Notes: generated by a model from the sequence alone, not told the origin. A DNA stretch of 64,000 nt from Streptomyces sp. NBC_01314 (GCF_041435215.1 NZ_CP108394.1:1240001-1304000); one strand, 5' to 3'. Shown: positions 48,107 through 57,064, counted from the stretch's first letter. A program made the numbers and translations.

Positions 48107-48994
48107 ATGCGTATCGGACTGCTCGGAACAGGACCGTGGGCCGAGATGACCTACGCCCCCGCACTGAGCGCGCACCAGGAGCTGGACTTCGTGGGGGTGT
48201 GGGGCAGGCGGCCGGAGGCGGCCAAGGAACTCGCCGCCCGGCACGGCGGACTGCCCGTGTACGAGGACGTCGATGCCCTGTTCGCCGACGTGGACGCGGT
48301 GGCTGTGGCGCTGCCGCCCTCCGTCCAGGCACCGCTCGCGGTGCGTGCGGCCCGGGCCGGCTGCCATCTGCTGCTGGACAAACCGCTGTCGACGGACGTC
48401 GAGCAGGGGCGGGCCGTCGTCGCGGCGGTCGAGGAGGCCGGAGTGGCGTCGGTCGTCTTCTTCACCGGCCGTTTCCAGACCGCGATCGACGCGTGGATCA
48501 CCGAACATGCCGCCGACCGGGGCTGGTTCACCGCCCGTGCGGAGTGGTTCGGATCGCTGTTCGACGAGGAGAGCGACAGCCCCTTCGCGGCCTCGCCGTG
48601 GCGGCGGGAGAAGGGCGGCCTGTGGGATGTGGGTCCGCACGCCCTGTCCGTCCTGCTGCCGGTCCTCGGGGACGTGGAGAAGGTGGCCGCCGCCGTGCGC
48701 GGGCCCAAGGACACCGTCCATCTCATTCTCCTGCACACCGGCGGGGCGTCCAGCACGGTCACCCTCAGCCTCACCGCCCCGCCCGCGGCCTCCGGCGCCA
48801 CGGTCGAGCTGCGCGGCCGGGCCGGGACGACCGTACTGCCCACGTCCGACGAAGGTCCCGTTCCGGCTCTCGTACGGGCGGGGGACGCGCTGCTGGCGGC
48901 CGCCCGTAGTGGCCGTCCGCATCCGTGCGACGCCGCCTTCGCTCTGCGGGTGACGGAACTACTGGTGGCCGCGGAAGGGCAGTTGACCGGCTGA
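48107..48994 (+). CDS. Gfo/Idh/MocA family oxidoreductase
   Basis: 295-residue NAD(P)-dependent dehydrogenase of sugar- or inositol-type substrates. N-terminal Rossmann block MRIGLLGTGPWAEMTYAPAL, the E/D-K-P site in LLLDKPLSTDVEQG (48-group Lys-Pro) and the C-terminal substrate domain with GGLWDVGPHALSVLLPVLG, where the His is the usual catalytic residue. AAGGAGAG lies 6 nt before the ATG. The natural substrate is unknown. Confidence 0.85.
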   Translation: MRIGLLGTGPWAEMTYAPALSAHQELDFVGVWGRRPEAAKELAARHGGLPVYEDVDALFADVDAVAVALPPSVQAPLAVRAARAGCHLLLDKPLSTDVEQGRAVVAAVEEAGVASVVFFTGRFQTAIDAWITEHAADRGWFTARAEWFGSLFDEESDSPFAASPWRREKGGLWDVGPHALSVLLPVLGDVEKVAAAVRGPKDTVHLILLHTGGASSTVTLSLTAPPAASGATVELRGRAGTTVLPTSDEGPVPALVRAGDALLAAARSGRPHPCDAAFALRVTELLVAAEGQLTG

Positions 48995-49105
48995 CAGGCA
49001 CGGGACGCGCACTCGCGTTCGAGTTTATGTTCGACTGATACCGGACATCGACCGATGGCGGGCGTGCCTTCGCCTCGCGCGTTTCGCGAGCGCGAGGAGG
49101 TGCCC

Positions 49106-49897
49106 GTGAGTGCGACGGACGGGAGCGCCGCCGAGAACCTGCGGCGCAGGGTGGCGGCCGGGAAGAAGGATCAGGACGCGCGGACGGTCATGCGGCTGCG
49201 CATGGGGGTCGGGGTCATCGGTGTCGCGCTGCCCCTGGCGCTGCCGGCCGGCAACTGGATCGCGGCGCGGCTCGACGGCAGGACCGGGGAGGACGTCTGG
49301 CCCGGTTCCATGAGCGGCTCGTACTACACGAGCACCCGTGACATCTTCGTCGGCGGGCTGTGCGCCCTCGGGATCTTCCTGGTCGTGTACCGCTTCAACA
49401 GGTTCCACGACGTCCTGGGCACCGTCGCCGGACTCTTCGCCCTCGGCGTCGCCCTCTTCCCCACCGCGCCGGGATCCGGGAGCGACGCGGGCCAGCAGAC
49501 GGTCTCCGTGTTCCACCAGGTCTTCGCCATCGCCCTGTTGACGGCGATGGCGGCCTTCTGCCTCTTCATGTACGGGGCGCCGGGCATCAAGGAACGGTCC
49601 TATGTGCGGCGTCCCTACCTCGTGGCCGGTGTACTGATCCTCGTCTTCATGGCGCTCGCCGCCGCGGCGGCGGTCACCAAGGTGGGCGACCACTGGCTGA
49701 TCACGCCCCTGTACCTGTGCGAGTGGCTCTCCGTCTGGTCCTTCGGCTTCGCCTGGACGGGCGCGGCCCTGTCCCTCGCCGCGGACATCGACCGCCTGCC
49801 CCGGACCCGCGCGGTCGTCGGCGCCGTACTCGCGTGGCTCCGTGCGCTCGGCGGCCTCCTCGGCCGGGGGCGGGCACGGTCGCGCACGGCGATGTGA
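49106..49897 (+). CDS. DUF998-like membrane protein
   Basis: 263-residue integral membrane protein with six or seven helices, such as MGVGVIGVALPLALPAG, RDIFVGGLCALGIFLVVYRF, VLGTVAGLFALGVALFP and PYLVAGVLILVFMALAAAAAV. The motif GSMSGSYYTSTRD before helix 2 is typical for this family, whose role is unknown. An earlier in-frame start is possible, but GTG 49106 has GAGGAGG at the right distance. A basic tail (GRGRARSRTAM) ends it. It is convergent with the alpha/beta hydrolase gene. Confidence 0.7.
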   Translation: MSATDGSAAENLRRRVAAGKKDQDARTVMRLRMGVGVIGVALPLALPAGNWIAARLDGRTGEDVWPGSMSGSYYTSTRDIFVGGLCALGIFLVVYRFNRFHDVLGTVAGLFALGVALFPTAPGSGSDAGQQTVSVFHQVFAIALLTAMAAFCLFMYGAPGIKERSYVRRPYLVAGVLILVFMALAAAAAVTKVGDHWLITPLYLCEWLSVWSFGFAWTGAALSLAADIDRLPRTRAVVGAVLAWLRALGGLLGRGRARSRTAM

Positions 49898-49930
49898 CCA
49901 CGCCCGGCCGGTCCGCATTCGGTGGCGGGG

Positions 49931-50713
49931 TCAGGGGCGGGTGCCGGTGAGGAAGCGGTCGAGGGTGGCGGTCAGCTCCGCCGGTTTCTCCACGGGGAGT
50001 TCATGACCGGCGTCCAGGATGCGCACTTCGGCGTCCTGGCAGGCCTTGGCCATGCGGAGCATCTGGGAGACGGGGAGCTGGATGTCGTGGTAGCCGTGGA
50101 CGAGGAGGGTGGGGGTGCTGATCTCGCCGAGGCGGTCGAGGACGTCGAAGGCGCGCATGGCGCCGTACAGGGTCATGACGACCTCGCGCGGGGTGGCCGC
50201 GGAGGCGCGGATGTATGCGCGGATCTCCTCGCGGGGGTAGCCGGGGGCGAAGGCCCGCTGGATGTTGGCGGCCACGAACAGCTTGTAGGGGACGCGGGAG
50301 GAGGCCGCCATCAGCAGCCCACGGCCGCGGCTGTAGGTCATACGGCCGATGGAGTTGACCAGCACCAGGCGCTCCACCCGCTCGGGGTGGGCGAGGGTGA
50401 TGGTCTGGGAGATCATGCCGCCCATGGAGTGGCCGACGAGGACGAACCGCTCGACCTCCAGGTGATCGAGGAGGGCGAGCACGTCTCTCGCCAGCTCCTC
50501 GATCGTGCGCACTCCTGCGCCGCGGCTCTCGCCGTGCCCACGCAGGTCGAGCCGGATCACGCGCCGCTTCCCGGCGAAGTGCGCCACCTGGTGGTCCCAG
50601 CGGTGCCGGTTCGCGGTCCAGCCGTGGACGAACACGAGGGGCACGCCGTCGCCGTCGCGGGGGCCCTCGTCGTCGTACGTCAGCGCGGCGCCGTCGACTT
50701 CGAGCTGCGGCAT
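49931..50713 (-). CDS. Alpha/beta-fold hydrolase
   Basis: 260-residue hydrolase. VPLVFVHGWTANRHRWDHQV carries the oxyanion HG motif, VLVGHSMGGMISQ the nucleophile Ser (about 97), followed by an acidic residue region STPTLLVHGYHDIQLP and the catalytic His in LDAGHELPVEKP. Sequence resembles esterases and lactonases acting on small acyl compounds. AGGAGG lies 6 nt before ATG 50713. Neighbours give no pathway. Confidence 0.85.
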   Translation of the reverse strand: MPQLEVDGAALTYDDEGPRDGDGVPLVFVHGWTANRHRWDHQVAHFAGKRRVIRLDLRGHGESRGAGVRTIEELARDVLALLDHLEVERFVLVGHSMGGMISQTITLAHPERVERLVLVNSIGRMTYSRGRGLLMAASSRVPYKLFVAANIQRAFAPGYPREEIRAYIRASAATPREVVMTLYGAMRAFDVLDRLGEISTPTLLVHGYHDIQLPVSQMLRMAKACQDAEVRILDAGHELPVEKPAELTATLDRFLTGTRP

Positions 50714-51003
50714 GGGGCCTCCTGCGGTGCGGTCCGGTCCGGTTCCATCCGGTTACTGACCGGTACGGTATCCGGCGGTCCGGCCCCGCGTCACTGTCGT
50801 GCGCCGACGTATATGAGGAGCGGCGCTCGCGGCCGCCGTACCGGCGGGTCAACTGCCGTGGCGGCCGACGGTCACGGGGGCCGACGATGGTGGGGTTTGA
50901 CGGTCCTTGCGGCCGACGGTCGGCAGCCGCGTCGGCGCCTGCTCATGTGGTCATGTCCGAGGGGCGGTCCCGGAAATCGCGCGCGGCTCCCGCACCACCC
51001 TGT

Positions 51004-51009
51004 TAACTT
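51004..51009 (+). promoter_or_regulatory. -10 element of DUF1152 gene, leaderless layout
   Basis: TAACTT, 6 nt (CCCCCG), then GTG 51016. No ribosome site or -35 is seen. Confidence 0.45.
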
Positions 51010-51015
51010 CCCCCG

Positions 51016-51981
51016 GTGTTCTCCCTCCAGCAACCCCCGTTCTTCACACGGCTGCGCGACGCGCGGCGCGTGCTCATAGCCGGTGCCGGTGGCGGTTTCG
51101 ACGTCTACGCCGGCCTGCCGCTGGCCCTCTCCCTACGGTCGGCGGGCAAGGAGGTCCATCTCGCGAACCTGTCCTTCGCCGATCTGTACGGCCTGAGCCA
51201 GGACGTGTGGCTGGAGCCTGACGTCGCTGCCATCGGCCCGGACACCACGTTCCGCGGCGACTACTTCCCCGAGCGTGCCCTGGCCCAGTGGCTGGCCCTG
51301 CACCGGCTGCCCAGCACGGTGTACGCGTTGTCCCGTACGGGTGTGGCCCCCCTGCGGGCCGCCTATCGCGCGCTCATCGAGCATCTGGGCGGGGTGGACG
51401 CCGTCGTCCTGGTGGACGGCGGCACCGACATCCTGATGCGCGGTGACGAGCACGGGCTCGGGACGCCGGAGGAGGACATGGCGAGTCTGGGCGCCGTAGC
51501 CGGTCTCGACGAGGTCCCGGAGCGGCTGGTGGCCTGCCTGGGCTTCGGCGTGGACTCCTACCACGGGGTCAACCACTCGCTGGTCCTGGAGAACCTGGCC
51601 GCGCTGGAGCGCGACGGCGCCTACCTCGGCGCGTTCTCACTGCCCCGCGACAGCCGTGAGGGCGCCCTCTACCTGGACGCGGTGGCCCACGCGCAACAGT
51701 GCACACCGACCCACCCGAGCATCGTCAACGGCTCCGTCGCGGCCGCCGTGCGCGGCGAGTTCGGCGACGTCCGCTTCACCGACCGGACCCGGAACAGCGA
51801 ACTGTTCATCAACCCGCTGATGGCGCTGTACTTCTGCGTGGACGCGGTGGGACTCGCCCGCCGCAATCTCTACCTCGACCGGCTGGAGAAGACCGAACTC
51901 ACCCGGCAGATCAGCTCGGCCGTCGAGGAGTTCCGGGACGAGCTGCCCCGGCAGCGCCAGCCGCGCGTCTTCCCGCACTGA
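51016..51981 (+). CDS. DUF1152 domain protein
   Basis: 321-residue protein of the DUF1152 family, found in actinobacteria and archaea, with no known role. It begins FTRLRDARRVLIAGAGGGFDVYAGLPLALSL, a glycine-rich nucleotide-binding-like loop, and holds GVDAVVLVDGGTDILMRGDE and a conserved GVDSYHGVNHSLVLENLAALE. GTG 51016 directly starts the conserved region and follows TAACTT by 6 nt. It is followed by a short repeat-rich gap and the aldo/keto reductase gene. Confidence 0.8.
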   Translation: MFSLQQPPFFTRLRDARRVLIAGAGGGFDVYAGLPLALSLRSAGKEVHLANLSFADLYGLSQDVWLEPDVAAIGPDTTFRGDYFPERALAQWLALHRLPSTVYALSRTGVAPLRAAYRALIEHLGGVDAVVLVDGGTDILMRGDEHGLGTPEEDMASLGAVAGLDEVPERLVACLGFGVDSYHGVNHSLVLENLAALERDGAYLGAFSLPRDSREGALYLDAVAHAQQCTPTHPSIVNGSVAAAVRGEFGDVRFTDRTRNSELFINPLMALYFCVDAVGLARRNLYLDRLEKTELTRQISSAVEEFRDELPRQRQPRVFPH

Positions 51982-51992
51982 CCACGCCGACC

Positions 51993-52024
51993 GACCATGC
52001 CGCTGACCATGCCGCTGACCATGC
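51993..52024. repeat. Short 12-bp tandem repeat
   Basis: Two complete copies of GACCATGCCGCT and a third partial copy in the gap between the DUF1152 and aldo/keto reductase genes. Confidence 0.85.
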
Positions 52025-52047
52025 GGAGCGGAGGACAGGACGGATGA

Positions 52048-52053
52048 CAGACT
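52048..52053 (+). promoter_or_regulatory. Possible -10 of aldo/keto reductase gene
   Basis: CAGACT is placed 6 nt before ATG 52060. The match to TANNNT is partial (A at position 2, T at 6). Confidence 0.3.
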
Positions 52054-52059
52054 GACGCC

Positions 52060-53043
52060 ATGGAAGAACGCGCATTCGGTAGGTCGGATCAGCACGCATC
52101 CGTCGTCGGTCTCGGCACGTGGCAGCTGGGCGCCGACTGGGGGGACGTCGACGACAAGGAAGCCCTGGCGGTGCTGGAGGCGGCGGCCGAGGCAGGAGTG
52201 ACCTTCTTCGACACCGCCGACGTCTACGGCGACGGGCGCAGCGAGCAGACCATCGCCACGTTCCTGCGGAGCAGGCCCGACCTCCATGTGTTCATCGCGA
52301 CGAAGATGGGCCGCCGTGCGGACCAGATCCCCGAGAACTACGTCCTCGACAACTTCCGGGCCTGGAACGACCGGTCCCGCCGCAACCTCGGTGTGGACCG
52401 TCTCGACCTGGTCCAGCTGCACTGCCCGCCCACGCCCGTCTACTCCTCGGACGAGGTGTTCGACGCCCTGGACACCCTCGTCGAGGAGGAGCGCGTCGCC
52501 GCGTACGGCGTCAGCGTGGAGACCTGCGCCGAGGCGCTGACGGCGATCGCCCGGCCGAACGTGGCGAGCGTGCAGATCATCCTCAACCCGTTCCGTATGA
52601 AGCCGCTCCTCGACGTCCTCCCGGCGGCCGAGAAGGCGGGGGTGGCGATCATCGCGCGTGTTCCGCTGGCCTCGGGGCTGCTGTCCGGCAAGTACACGAA
52701 GGACACGGTCTTCGCGGAGAACGACCACCGCACGTACAACCGGCACGGCGAGTCCTTCGACCAGGGCGAGACCTTCTCCGGCGTCGACTACGGCACGGGC
52801 GTCGAGGCGGCCGTCGAGTTCGCCGCGCTGGCTCCCGACGGTTACACCCCGGCCCAGCTGGCGCTGCGCTGGATCATCCAACTGCCGGGTGTCACCACGG
52901 TCATCCCGGGTGCCCGCACCCCGGACCAGGCCCGCGCCAACGCGGCCGCCGCCGCGCTGCCGGCACTCTCCGACCAGACGCTCACGGCGATCCGGGACCT
53001 GTACGACCGGCGCGTCAAGGAGCAGGTGGAGGAGCGCTGGTAG
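52060..53043 (+). CDS. Aldo/keto reductase
   Basis: 327-residue NADPH-dependent reductase with a TIM-barrel fold. GLGTWQLGADWG, FDTADVYGDGRSEQTIATFL (catalytic Asp and Tyr), the Lys in FIATKMGRR, VQLHCP (catalytic His) and a C-terminal cofactor block TTVIPGARTPDQARANAAA support it. The family reduces aldehydes and ketones or acts as a channel-beta-like subunit; substrate unknown. The start follows a GGAGG at 52031 too far off to be a good site. Confidence 0.86.
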   Translation: MEERAFGRSDQHASVVGLGTWQLGADWGDVDDKEALAVLEAAAEAGVTFFDTADVYGDGRSEQTIATFLRSRPDLHVFIATKMGRRADQIPENYVLDNFRAWNDRSRRNLGVDRLDLVQLHCPPTPVYSSDEVFDALDTLVEEERVAAYGVSVETCAEALTAIARPNVASVQIILNPFRMKPLLDVLPAAEKAGVAIIARVPLASGLLSGKYTKDTVFAENDHRTYNRHGESFDQGETFSGVDYGTGVEAAVEFAALAPDGYTPAQLALRWIIQLPGVTTVIPGARTPDQARANAAAAALPALSDQTLTAIRDLYDRRVKEQVEERW

Positions 53044-53127
53044 GGCGGTCGGGCGCGCCATGCCGTCGCGCGGGAAGCGGCCGGTGGGCCGTTTCCCGCG
53101 CGTGGCTTCCGTGGCACGGCGGGCGGG

Positions 53128-53589
53128 TCAGATGCGGCCGCCCGTGAGCCGGGTGAGCGGGCCCTGGGCGGGGCGTCCTGAGCGGCGGCCGACCGCGTAG
53201 GAGGCGGCGGTCAGGGCCGTCAGGCCCGCGCCGACACCGGCGGCGACGAGCTTGCGGTGGGCGATGACGGTCATGGCCGTCCTGGCTGTGGCGGCCACCT
53301 GGCCGGATGCCTGGACGACCGCCTGGCGGCCCGCCTCGACACCCTTCACCGCGCTGTGCACGGCGGCACTCGTACTGTCGGCCGCGCGCTTGGTCGCGTC
53401 GGCAGCGTGTCCGGCACCGGCCTTGGTGGACGACGCCGCGTCGTCCATCGTGATCGCGGCCGTCTTCGCGCCCTTGGTGGCCGGTGCCGTCGCCCTGGCG
53501 GTGGTCCGGCGGGCCTTGGCCGCGGCCGTCTCGGCGGACGCCGAGTTCTCGTTCGGGTCCTTGTTCGGGTCCTTGTTCGATCGATTCAT
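53128..53589 (-). CDS. Alanine-rich, possibly membrane-associated protein of unknown function
   Basis: 153-residue protein: an Asn/Lys/Asp-rich start with NKDPNKDPN repeats, then an Ala/Thr/Lys-rich helical part (about 25-115) resembling phasins or LEA-like stretches, then a hydrophobic segment LVAAGVGAGLTALTAASYAVG and a basic end. Starts at 53589, 53610 or 53625 are all possible; none has a good ribosome site. No family recognised. Confidence 0.5.
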   Translation of the reverse strand: MNRSNKDPNKDPNENSASAETAAAKARRTTARATAPATKGAKTAAITMDDAASSTKAGAGHAADATKRAADSTSAAVHSAVKGVEAGRQAVVQASGQVAATARTAMTVIAHRKLVAAGVGAGLTALTAASYAVGRRSGRPAQGPLTRLTGGRI

Positions 53590-53735
53590 GGAGACCGCGT
53601 TGCCGTTCATCGCCCCGGCAAACACATCGCGTCGACGTCCTTGTCCGGCGCCGGTCCCCGACCCTCCCCTGCCGTCCGTCCATTCCCTCGCATGGCATAA
53701 GATCGCCTTATGAGGTCATAGACCCGACCCGTGTA

Positions 53736-53754
53736 CCTGGTAAGGGTTACCTTA
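53736..53754. promoter_or_regulatory. Possible DtxR/DmdR-type iron box
   Basis: The 19-bp window CCTGGTAAGGGTTACCTTA contains TAAGG/CCTTA arms with a 4-bp centre and matches the streptomycete iron-box pattern at roughly 12 of 19 positions by my comparison. It lies 51 bp before the FprA start; TAGTTT at 53753-53758 could be a -10. A weak candidate. Confidence 0.4.
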
Positions 53755-53804
53755 GTTTAGGGTTGCCGTCGAGTCGCTTTCTTCCGCTCGAAGGGAACCT
53801 GAAC

Positions 53805-55169
53805 ATGCCCCGCCCTCTGCGGGTAGCCATTGTCGGAGCCGGACCCGCCGGGATCTACGCCGCCGACGCGCTGCTGAAGTCCCACGTCGCCACCGAGCCC
53901 GGTGTGTCCATCGACCTCTACGAGCGGATGCCCGCCCCGTTCGGACTGATCCGTTACGGCGTGGCCCCCGACCACCCCCGTATCAAGGGCATCATCACCG
54001 CCCTGCACCAGGTGCTCGACAAGCCGCAGATCCGACTCTTCGGCAACGTCGACTATCCGGCGGACATCAACCTGGACGATCTGCGCGCGTTCTACGACGC
54101 CGTGATCTTCTCCACGGGCGCCACGGCCGACCGCGCGCTCGACATCCCCGGCACCGACCTCGACGGCTCGTACGGCGCGGCCGACTTCGTCTCCTGGTAC
54201 GACGGCCACCCCGACGTCCCGCGCACCTGGCCCCTGGAGGCCGAGAAGGTCGCCGTCCTCGGTGTCGGCAACGTCGCCCTCGACGTGGCCCGCGTCCTCG
54301 CCAAGACGGCCGACGAACTGCTGCCGACCGAGGTCCCCGCGAACGTCTACGAGGGGCTGAAGGCCAACAAGGCGCTGGAGGTCCACGTCTTCGGCCGCCG
54401 CGGCCCGGCGCAGGCGAAGTTCTCCCCCATGGAGCTGCGGGAACTGGACCACTCCCCCAACATCGAGGTCATCGTCGACCCCGAGGACATCGACTACGAC
54501 GAGGGCTCCATCGCGACCCGGCGCGGCAACAAGCAGGCCGACATGGTCGCCAAGACCCTGGAGAACTGGGCGATCCGCGACACCGGCGACCGCCCGCACA
54601 AGCTGTTCCTGCACTTCTTCGAGTCGCCCACCGAGATACTCGGCGAGGACGGCAAGGTCGTCGGCCTGCGCACCGAGCGCACCGCCCTCGACGGCACCGG
54701 CAACGTCAAGGGCACCGGCGAGTTCAAGGACTGGGACGTCACCGGCGTCTACCGCGCGGTCGGCTACCTCTCGGACAAGCTGCCCAAGCTCCCCTGGGAC
54801 GTCGAGACCGGCACCGTCCCGGACCAGGGCGGACGGGTCATCGAGGAGACCGGCGCGCACCTGCAGTCGACGTACGTCACCGGCTGGATCCGGCGCGGTC
54901 CGGTGGGCCTCATCGGGCACACCAAGGGCGACGCCAACGAGACCGTCGCCAACCTCCTGGACGACTTCGCGAACGGCCGGCTGCACGAGCCGTCCGCGCC
55001 CGCCCCGGAGGACGTCGACGCCTTCCTCGCGGAGCGGAACGTCCGCTTCACGACGTGGGAGGGCTGGTACAAGCTCGACGCCGCCGAGAAGGCGCTGGGT
55101 GAGCCGCAGGGCCGCGCGCGCGTGAAGATCGTCGAGCGTGAGGACATGCTGCGGGCCAGCGGCGCGTAG
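53805..55169 (+). CDS. fprA: FAD-dependent ferredoxin-NADP reductase, FprA-like
   Basis: 454-residue flavoenzyme transferring electrons between NADPH and ferredoxin, as in mycobacterial FprA (about 456 residues). FAD fold VAIVGAGPAGIYAADALL at the start, then YERMPAPFGLIRYGVAPDHPRIKGI, the NADPH fold VAVLGVGNVALDVARVL and the C-terminal WIRRGPVGLIGHTKGDANETV block. It could feed cytochrome P450 or iron metabolism. AAGGGAA precedes ATG 53805. A possible iron box upstream suggests iron control. Confidence 0.9.
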   Translation: MPRPLRVAIVGAGPAGIYAADALLKSHVATEPGVSIDLYERMPAPFGLIRYGVAPDHPRIKGIITALHQVLDKPQIRLFGNVDYPADINLDDLRAFYDAVIFSTGATADRALDIPGTDLDGSYGAADFVSWYDGHPDVPRTWPLEAEKVAVLGVGNVALDVARVLAKTADELLPTEVPANVYEGLKANKALEVHVFGRRGPAQAKFSPMELRELDHSPNIEVIVDPEDIDYDEGSIATRRGNKQADMVAKTLENWAIRDTGDRPHKLFLHFFESPTEILGEDGKVVGLRTERTALDGTGNVKGTGEFKDWDVTGVYRAVGYLSDKLPKLPWDVETGTVPDQGGRVIEETGAHLQSTYVTGWIRRGPVGLIGHTKGDANETVANLLDDFANGRLHEPSAPAPEDVDAFLAERNVRFTTWEGWYKLDAAEKALGEPQGRARVKIVEREDMLRASGA

Positions 55170-55209
55170 CGCTCGCGAAGAGCGTGGGGGACTGTGCGAC
55201 CGTGGTTCG

Positions 55210-55275
55210 ACTGCGGATGGTTCGTGGCTGGTCGCGCAGTTCCCCGCGCCCCTTCGTGGGGCCTGCGGCCCCGAC
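55210..55275. repeat. Streptomyces dispersed hairpin repeat
   Basis: The sequence TTCGTGGCTGGTCGCGCAGT followed by TCCCCGCGCCCCTTCGTGGG resembles a repeat found between genes in many Streptomyces genomes (recalled, not searched). It contains two competing hairpins: GCCCC-TTCGT-GGGGC (55248-55262) and GGGGCC-TGC-GGCCCC (55258-55272). It may serve as terminator for fprA. Confidence 0.6.
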
Positions 55276-55300
55276 AGCGGGCGCGCGCCCCCCGGAGGCA

Positions 55301-55306
55301 TAAGCT
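55301..55306 (+). promoter_or_regulatory. -10 element of YciO-like gene, leaderless layout
   Basis: TAAGCT, 6 nt (CGACGG), then ATG 55313. A GGAGG at 55294-55298 is too far to serve as ribosome site. Confidence 0.45.
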
Positions 55307-55312
55307 CGACGG

Positions 55313-55933
55313 ATGGCCAAGTACTTCGACGTTCATCCCGAAAACCCCCAGCCACGTGCCATCGGGCAGGTGGCCGACAGCATCCGTCAGGGTGGGCTCA
55401 TCGCGTATCCGACGGACTCCTGCTTCGCGCTGGGGTGCCAGCTGGGCAGTCGTGACGGCATCGAGCGGATCCGTACGATCCGGCAGCTCGACGACCGTCA
55501 TCACTTCACCCTGGTGTGCGAGAACTTCGCGCAGCTGGGACAGTTCGTGCACGTCGACAACGACGTGTTCCGCGCCGTGAAGGCGTCGACGCCCGGCAGT
55601 TACACCTTCATCCTCCCCGCGACCAGGGAGGTGCCCCGCAAGCTCCTCCACCCCAAGAAGAAGACCGTCGGTGTGCGCATCCCCGACCACCGCGTGGCCC
55701 AGGCCCTGCTGGCGGAGCTGGGCGAGCCGCTCGTCTCCAGCACCCTGCTGCTGCCCGACGAGGAGGAGCCGCTGACGCAGGGCTGGGAGATCAAGGAGCG
55801 CCTCGACTACCTGGTCGACGCGGTGGTGGACTCCGGGGACTGCGGCACGGAGCCGACGACCGTCATCGACTTCTCCAGCGGCGAGGCGGAGATCATCCGC
55901 AAGGGCGCGGGCGACACCTCCCGATTCGAGTGA
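55313..55933 (+). CDS. Sua5/YciO/YrdC family protein (YciO-like)
   Basis: 206-residue member of the family making threonylcarbamoyl-AMP for tRNA modification. GGLIAYPTDSCFALGCQLG and KPKKKTVGVRIPDH-like RNA and nucleotide-binding blocks, plus PGSYTFILPAT, are typical. The order and length fit the YciO subgroup, which is a paralogue whose role is less certain than TsaC/Sua5. The start ATG begins the conserved MAKYFDVHPENPQPR and lies 6 nt after TAAGCT, a leaderless layout. Confidence 0.85.
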   Translation: MAKYFDVHPENPQPRAIGQVADSIRQGGLIAYPTDSCFALGCQLGSRDGIERIRTIRQLDDRHHFTLVCENFAQLGQFVHVDNDVFRAVKASTPGSYTFILPATREVPRKLLHPKKKTVGVRIPDHRVAQALLAELGEPLVSSTLLLPDEEEPLTQGWEIKERLDYLVDAVVDSGDCGTEPTTVIDFSSGEAEIIRKGAGDTSRFE

Positions 55934-55964
55934 CCTCGGCGGGCAGCGCGGGTCGGGGCGCGGC

Positions 55965-56990
55965 TCAGGTCTGCCGCAGCGGCTCGTACGCCTCGGCGCT
56001 CAGCCCGAACGTCCAGGCCACCCCCTGGCGGGCCGTGGCCGTCGTGGGCGGCACCCGCAGCCAGTAGGTACGGCTCGTGCCGTCCGGCTCCGGCGTGGAG
56101 TTGACGACCTCCACCATCACCACGTCCTCGTCACCGGGCAGGGCTGTCCGCCACAGCACACCCGTCTCGTCGCGGTGCACCGGCTTCGCCCCGGACTCCT
56201 CCAGGTAGCGGTCGTAGCCGTAGTACTCGAGCATCACGCGGCGCAGCTCCGCGTTCTCCTCCCCGCGGATCTCCGCCGGGGTCAGCGCGTCCAGCCGGTC
56301 GAGGAACGCTCCGGGGACGGGCAGCCCGCGCCAGGCGTACAGAACGAATCCGTCGGTGTAAGCGACCGCGGGTCCGTCGCCGCGGTCCAGGCGGCCCGCC
56401 TCGTCGCGGTGCAGTTCCACGGGCCGCTCGGCGACGACCGCGACGTTCTCGTAGGGCCACCACCAGCCGGCCGTGCGGGCCACCTCGGCGAGTCCGTCGA
56501 GACCGGGGGCCCCGTCGAAGGCGGACAGCCAGGCCGCGTCGTGCTGGCCGAGGACGGCGTCCAGGAGGAGCAGGCGGATGCCGGTCTCCGCCTTGCGGTC
56601 GGCGGGGGCCAGGGCCTCGACGACGCCGGTACGGACGCGGTCGACGAGCGGCCGGGTCGTCTCCCAGAGGTCGGCGCCCGTCGCGCGCCAGTGGTCGCTC
56701 CAGCCGGTGGGGCCCAGCCGGGTGTGCAGCCGGGCCCGTTCGGCGGCGACCGGTCTGTTGCGGACGGCGTCACGGACGCTCGCCCCGGTCGCCGGCAGCG
56801 CCTCACCGTCCTTTGCCGATGCTCCCGACAGCAGGCGTACCGCCTCCAGGGGCGAGCGGGCCCACACGATCCGCTCGGGCTCCCGCAGCCCCGCCCGCCG
56901 GTAGGCGAGCCGTACGCCCGCCTCGGTCCGCGCCCGGTCGCCCGCGCCGGTGGCCGCCGCCACCGCCCGCCAACTCGCCTGTTCCGTCAC
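55965..56990 (-). CDS. DUF6745-like protein
   Basis: 341-residue soluble protein. It begins with a helical region (WRAVAAATGAGDRARTEAGVRLAYRRAGLREPERIVWARSPLEAVRL in parts) and has a middle DGPAVAYTDGFVLYAWRGLPVPGAF and LEYYGYDRYLEESGAKPVHRDETGVLWR, which match the actinobacterial DUF6745 family as I remember it. Function unknown. It shares a strand with the small gene 74 bp upstream, and is divergent from the STM4015-4011 operon, near which such genes tend to occur (recalled, not checked). Confidence 0.6.
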   Translation of the reverse strand: MTEQASWRAVAAATGAGDRARTEAGVRLAYRRAGLREPERIVWARSPLEAVRLLSGASAKDGEALPATGASVRDAVRNRPVAAERARLHTRLGPTGWSDHWRATGADLWETTRPLVDRVRTGVVEALAPADRKAETGIRLLLLDAVLGQHDAAWLSAFDGAPGLDGLAEVARTAGWWWPYENVAVVAERPVELHRDEAGRLDRGDGPAVAYTDGFVLYAWRGLPVPGAFLDRLDALTPAEIRGEENAELRRVMLEYYGYDRYLEESGAKPVHRDETGVLWRTALPGDEDVVMVEVVNSTPEPDGTSRTYWLRVPPTTATARQGVAWTFGLSAEAYEPLRQT

Positions 56991-57064
56991 GCCGTTCCTC
57001 CTGTGTCCCGATGCTTGTCACCTGCGGGCTGCCGCACACCACGGCCGCCGTCTCCCTCACGGGT

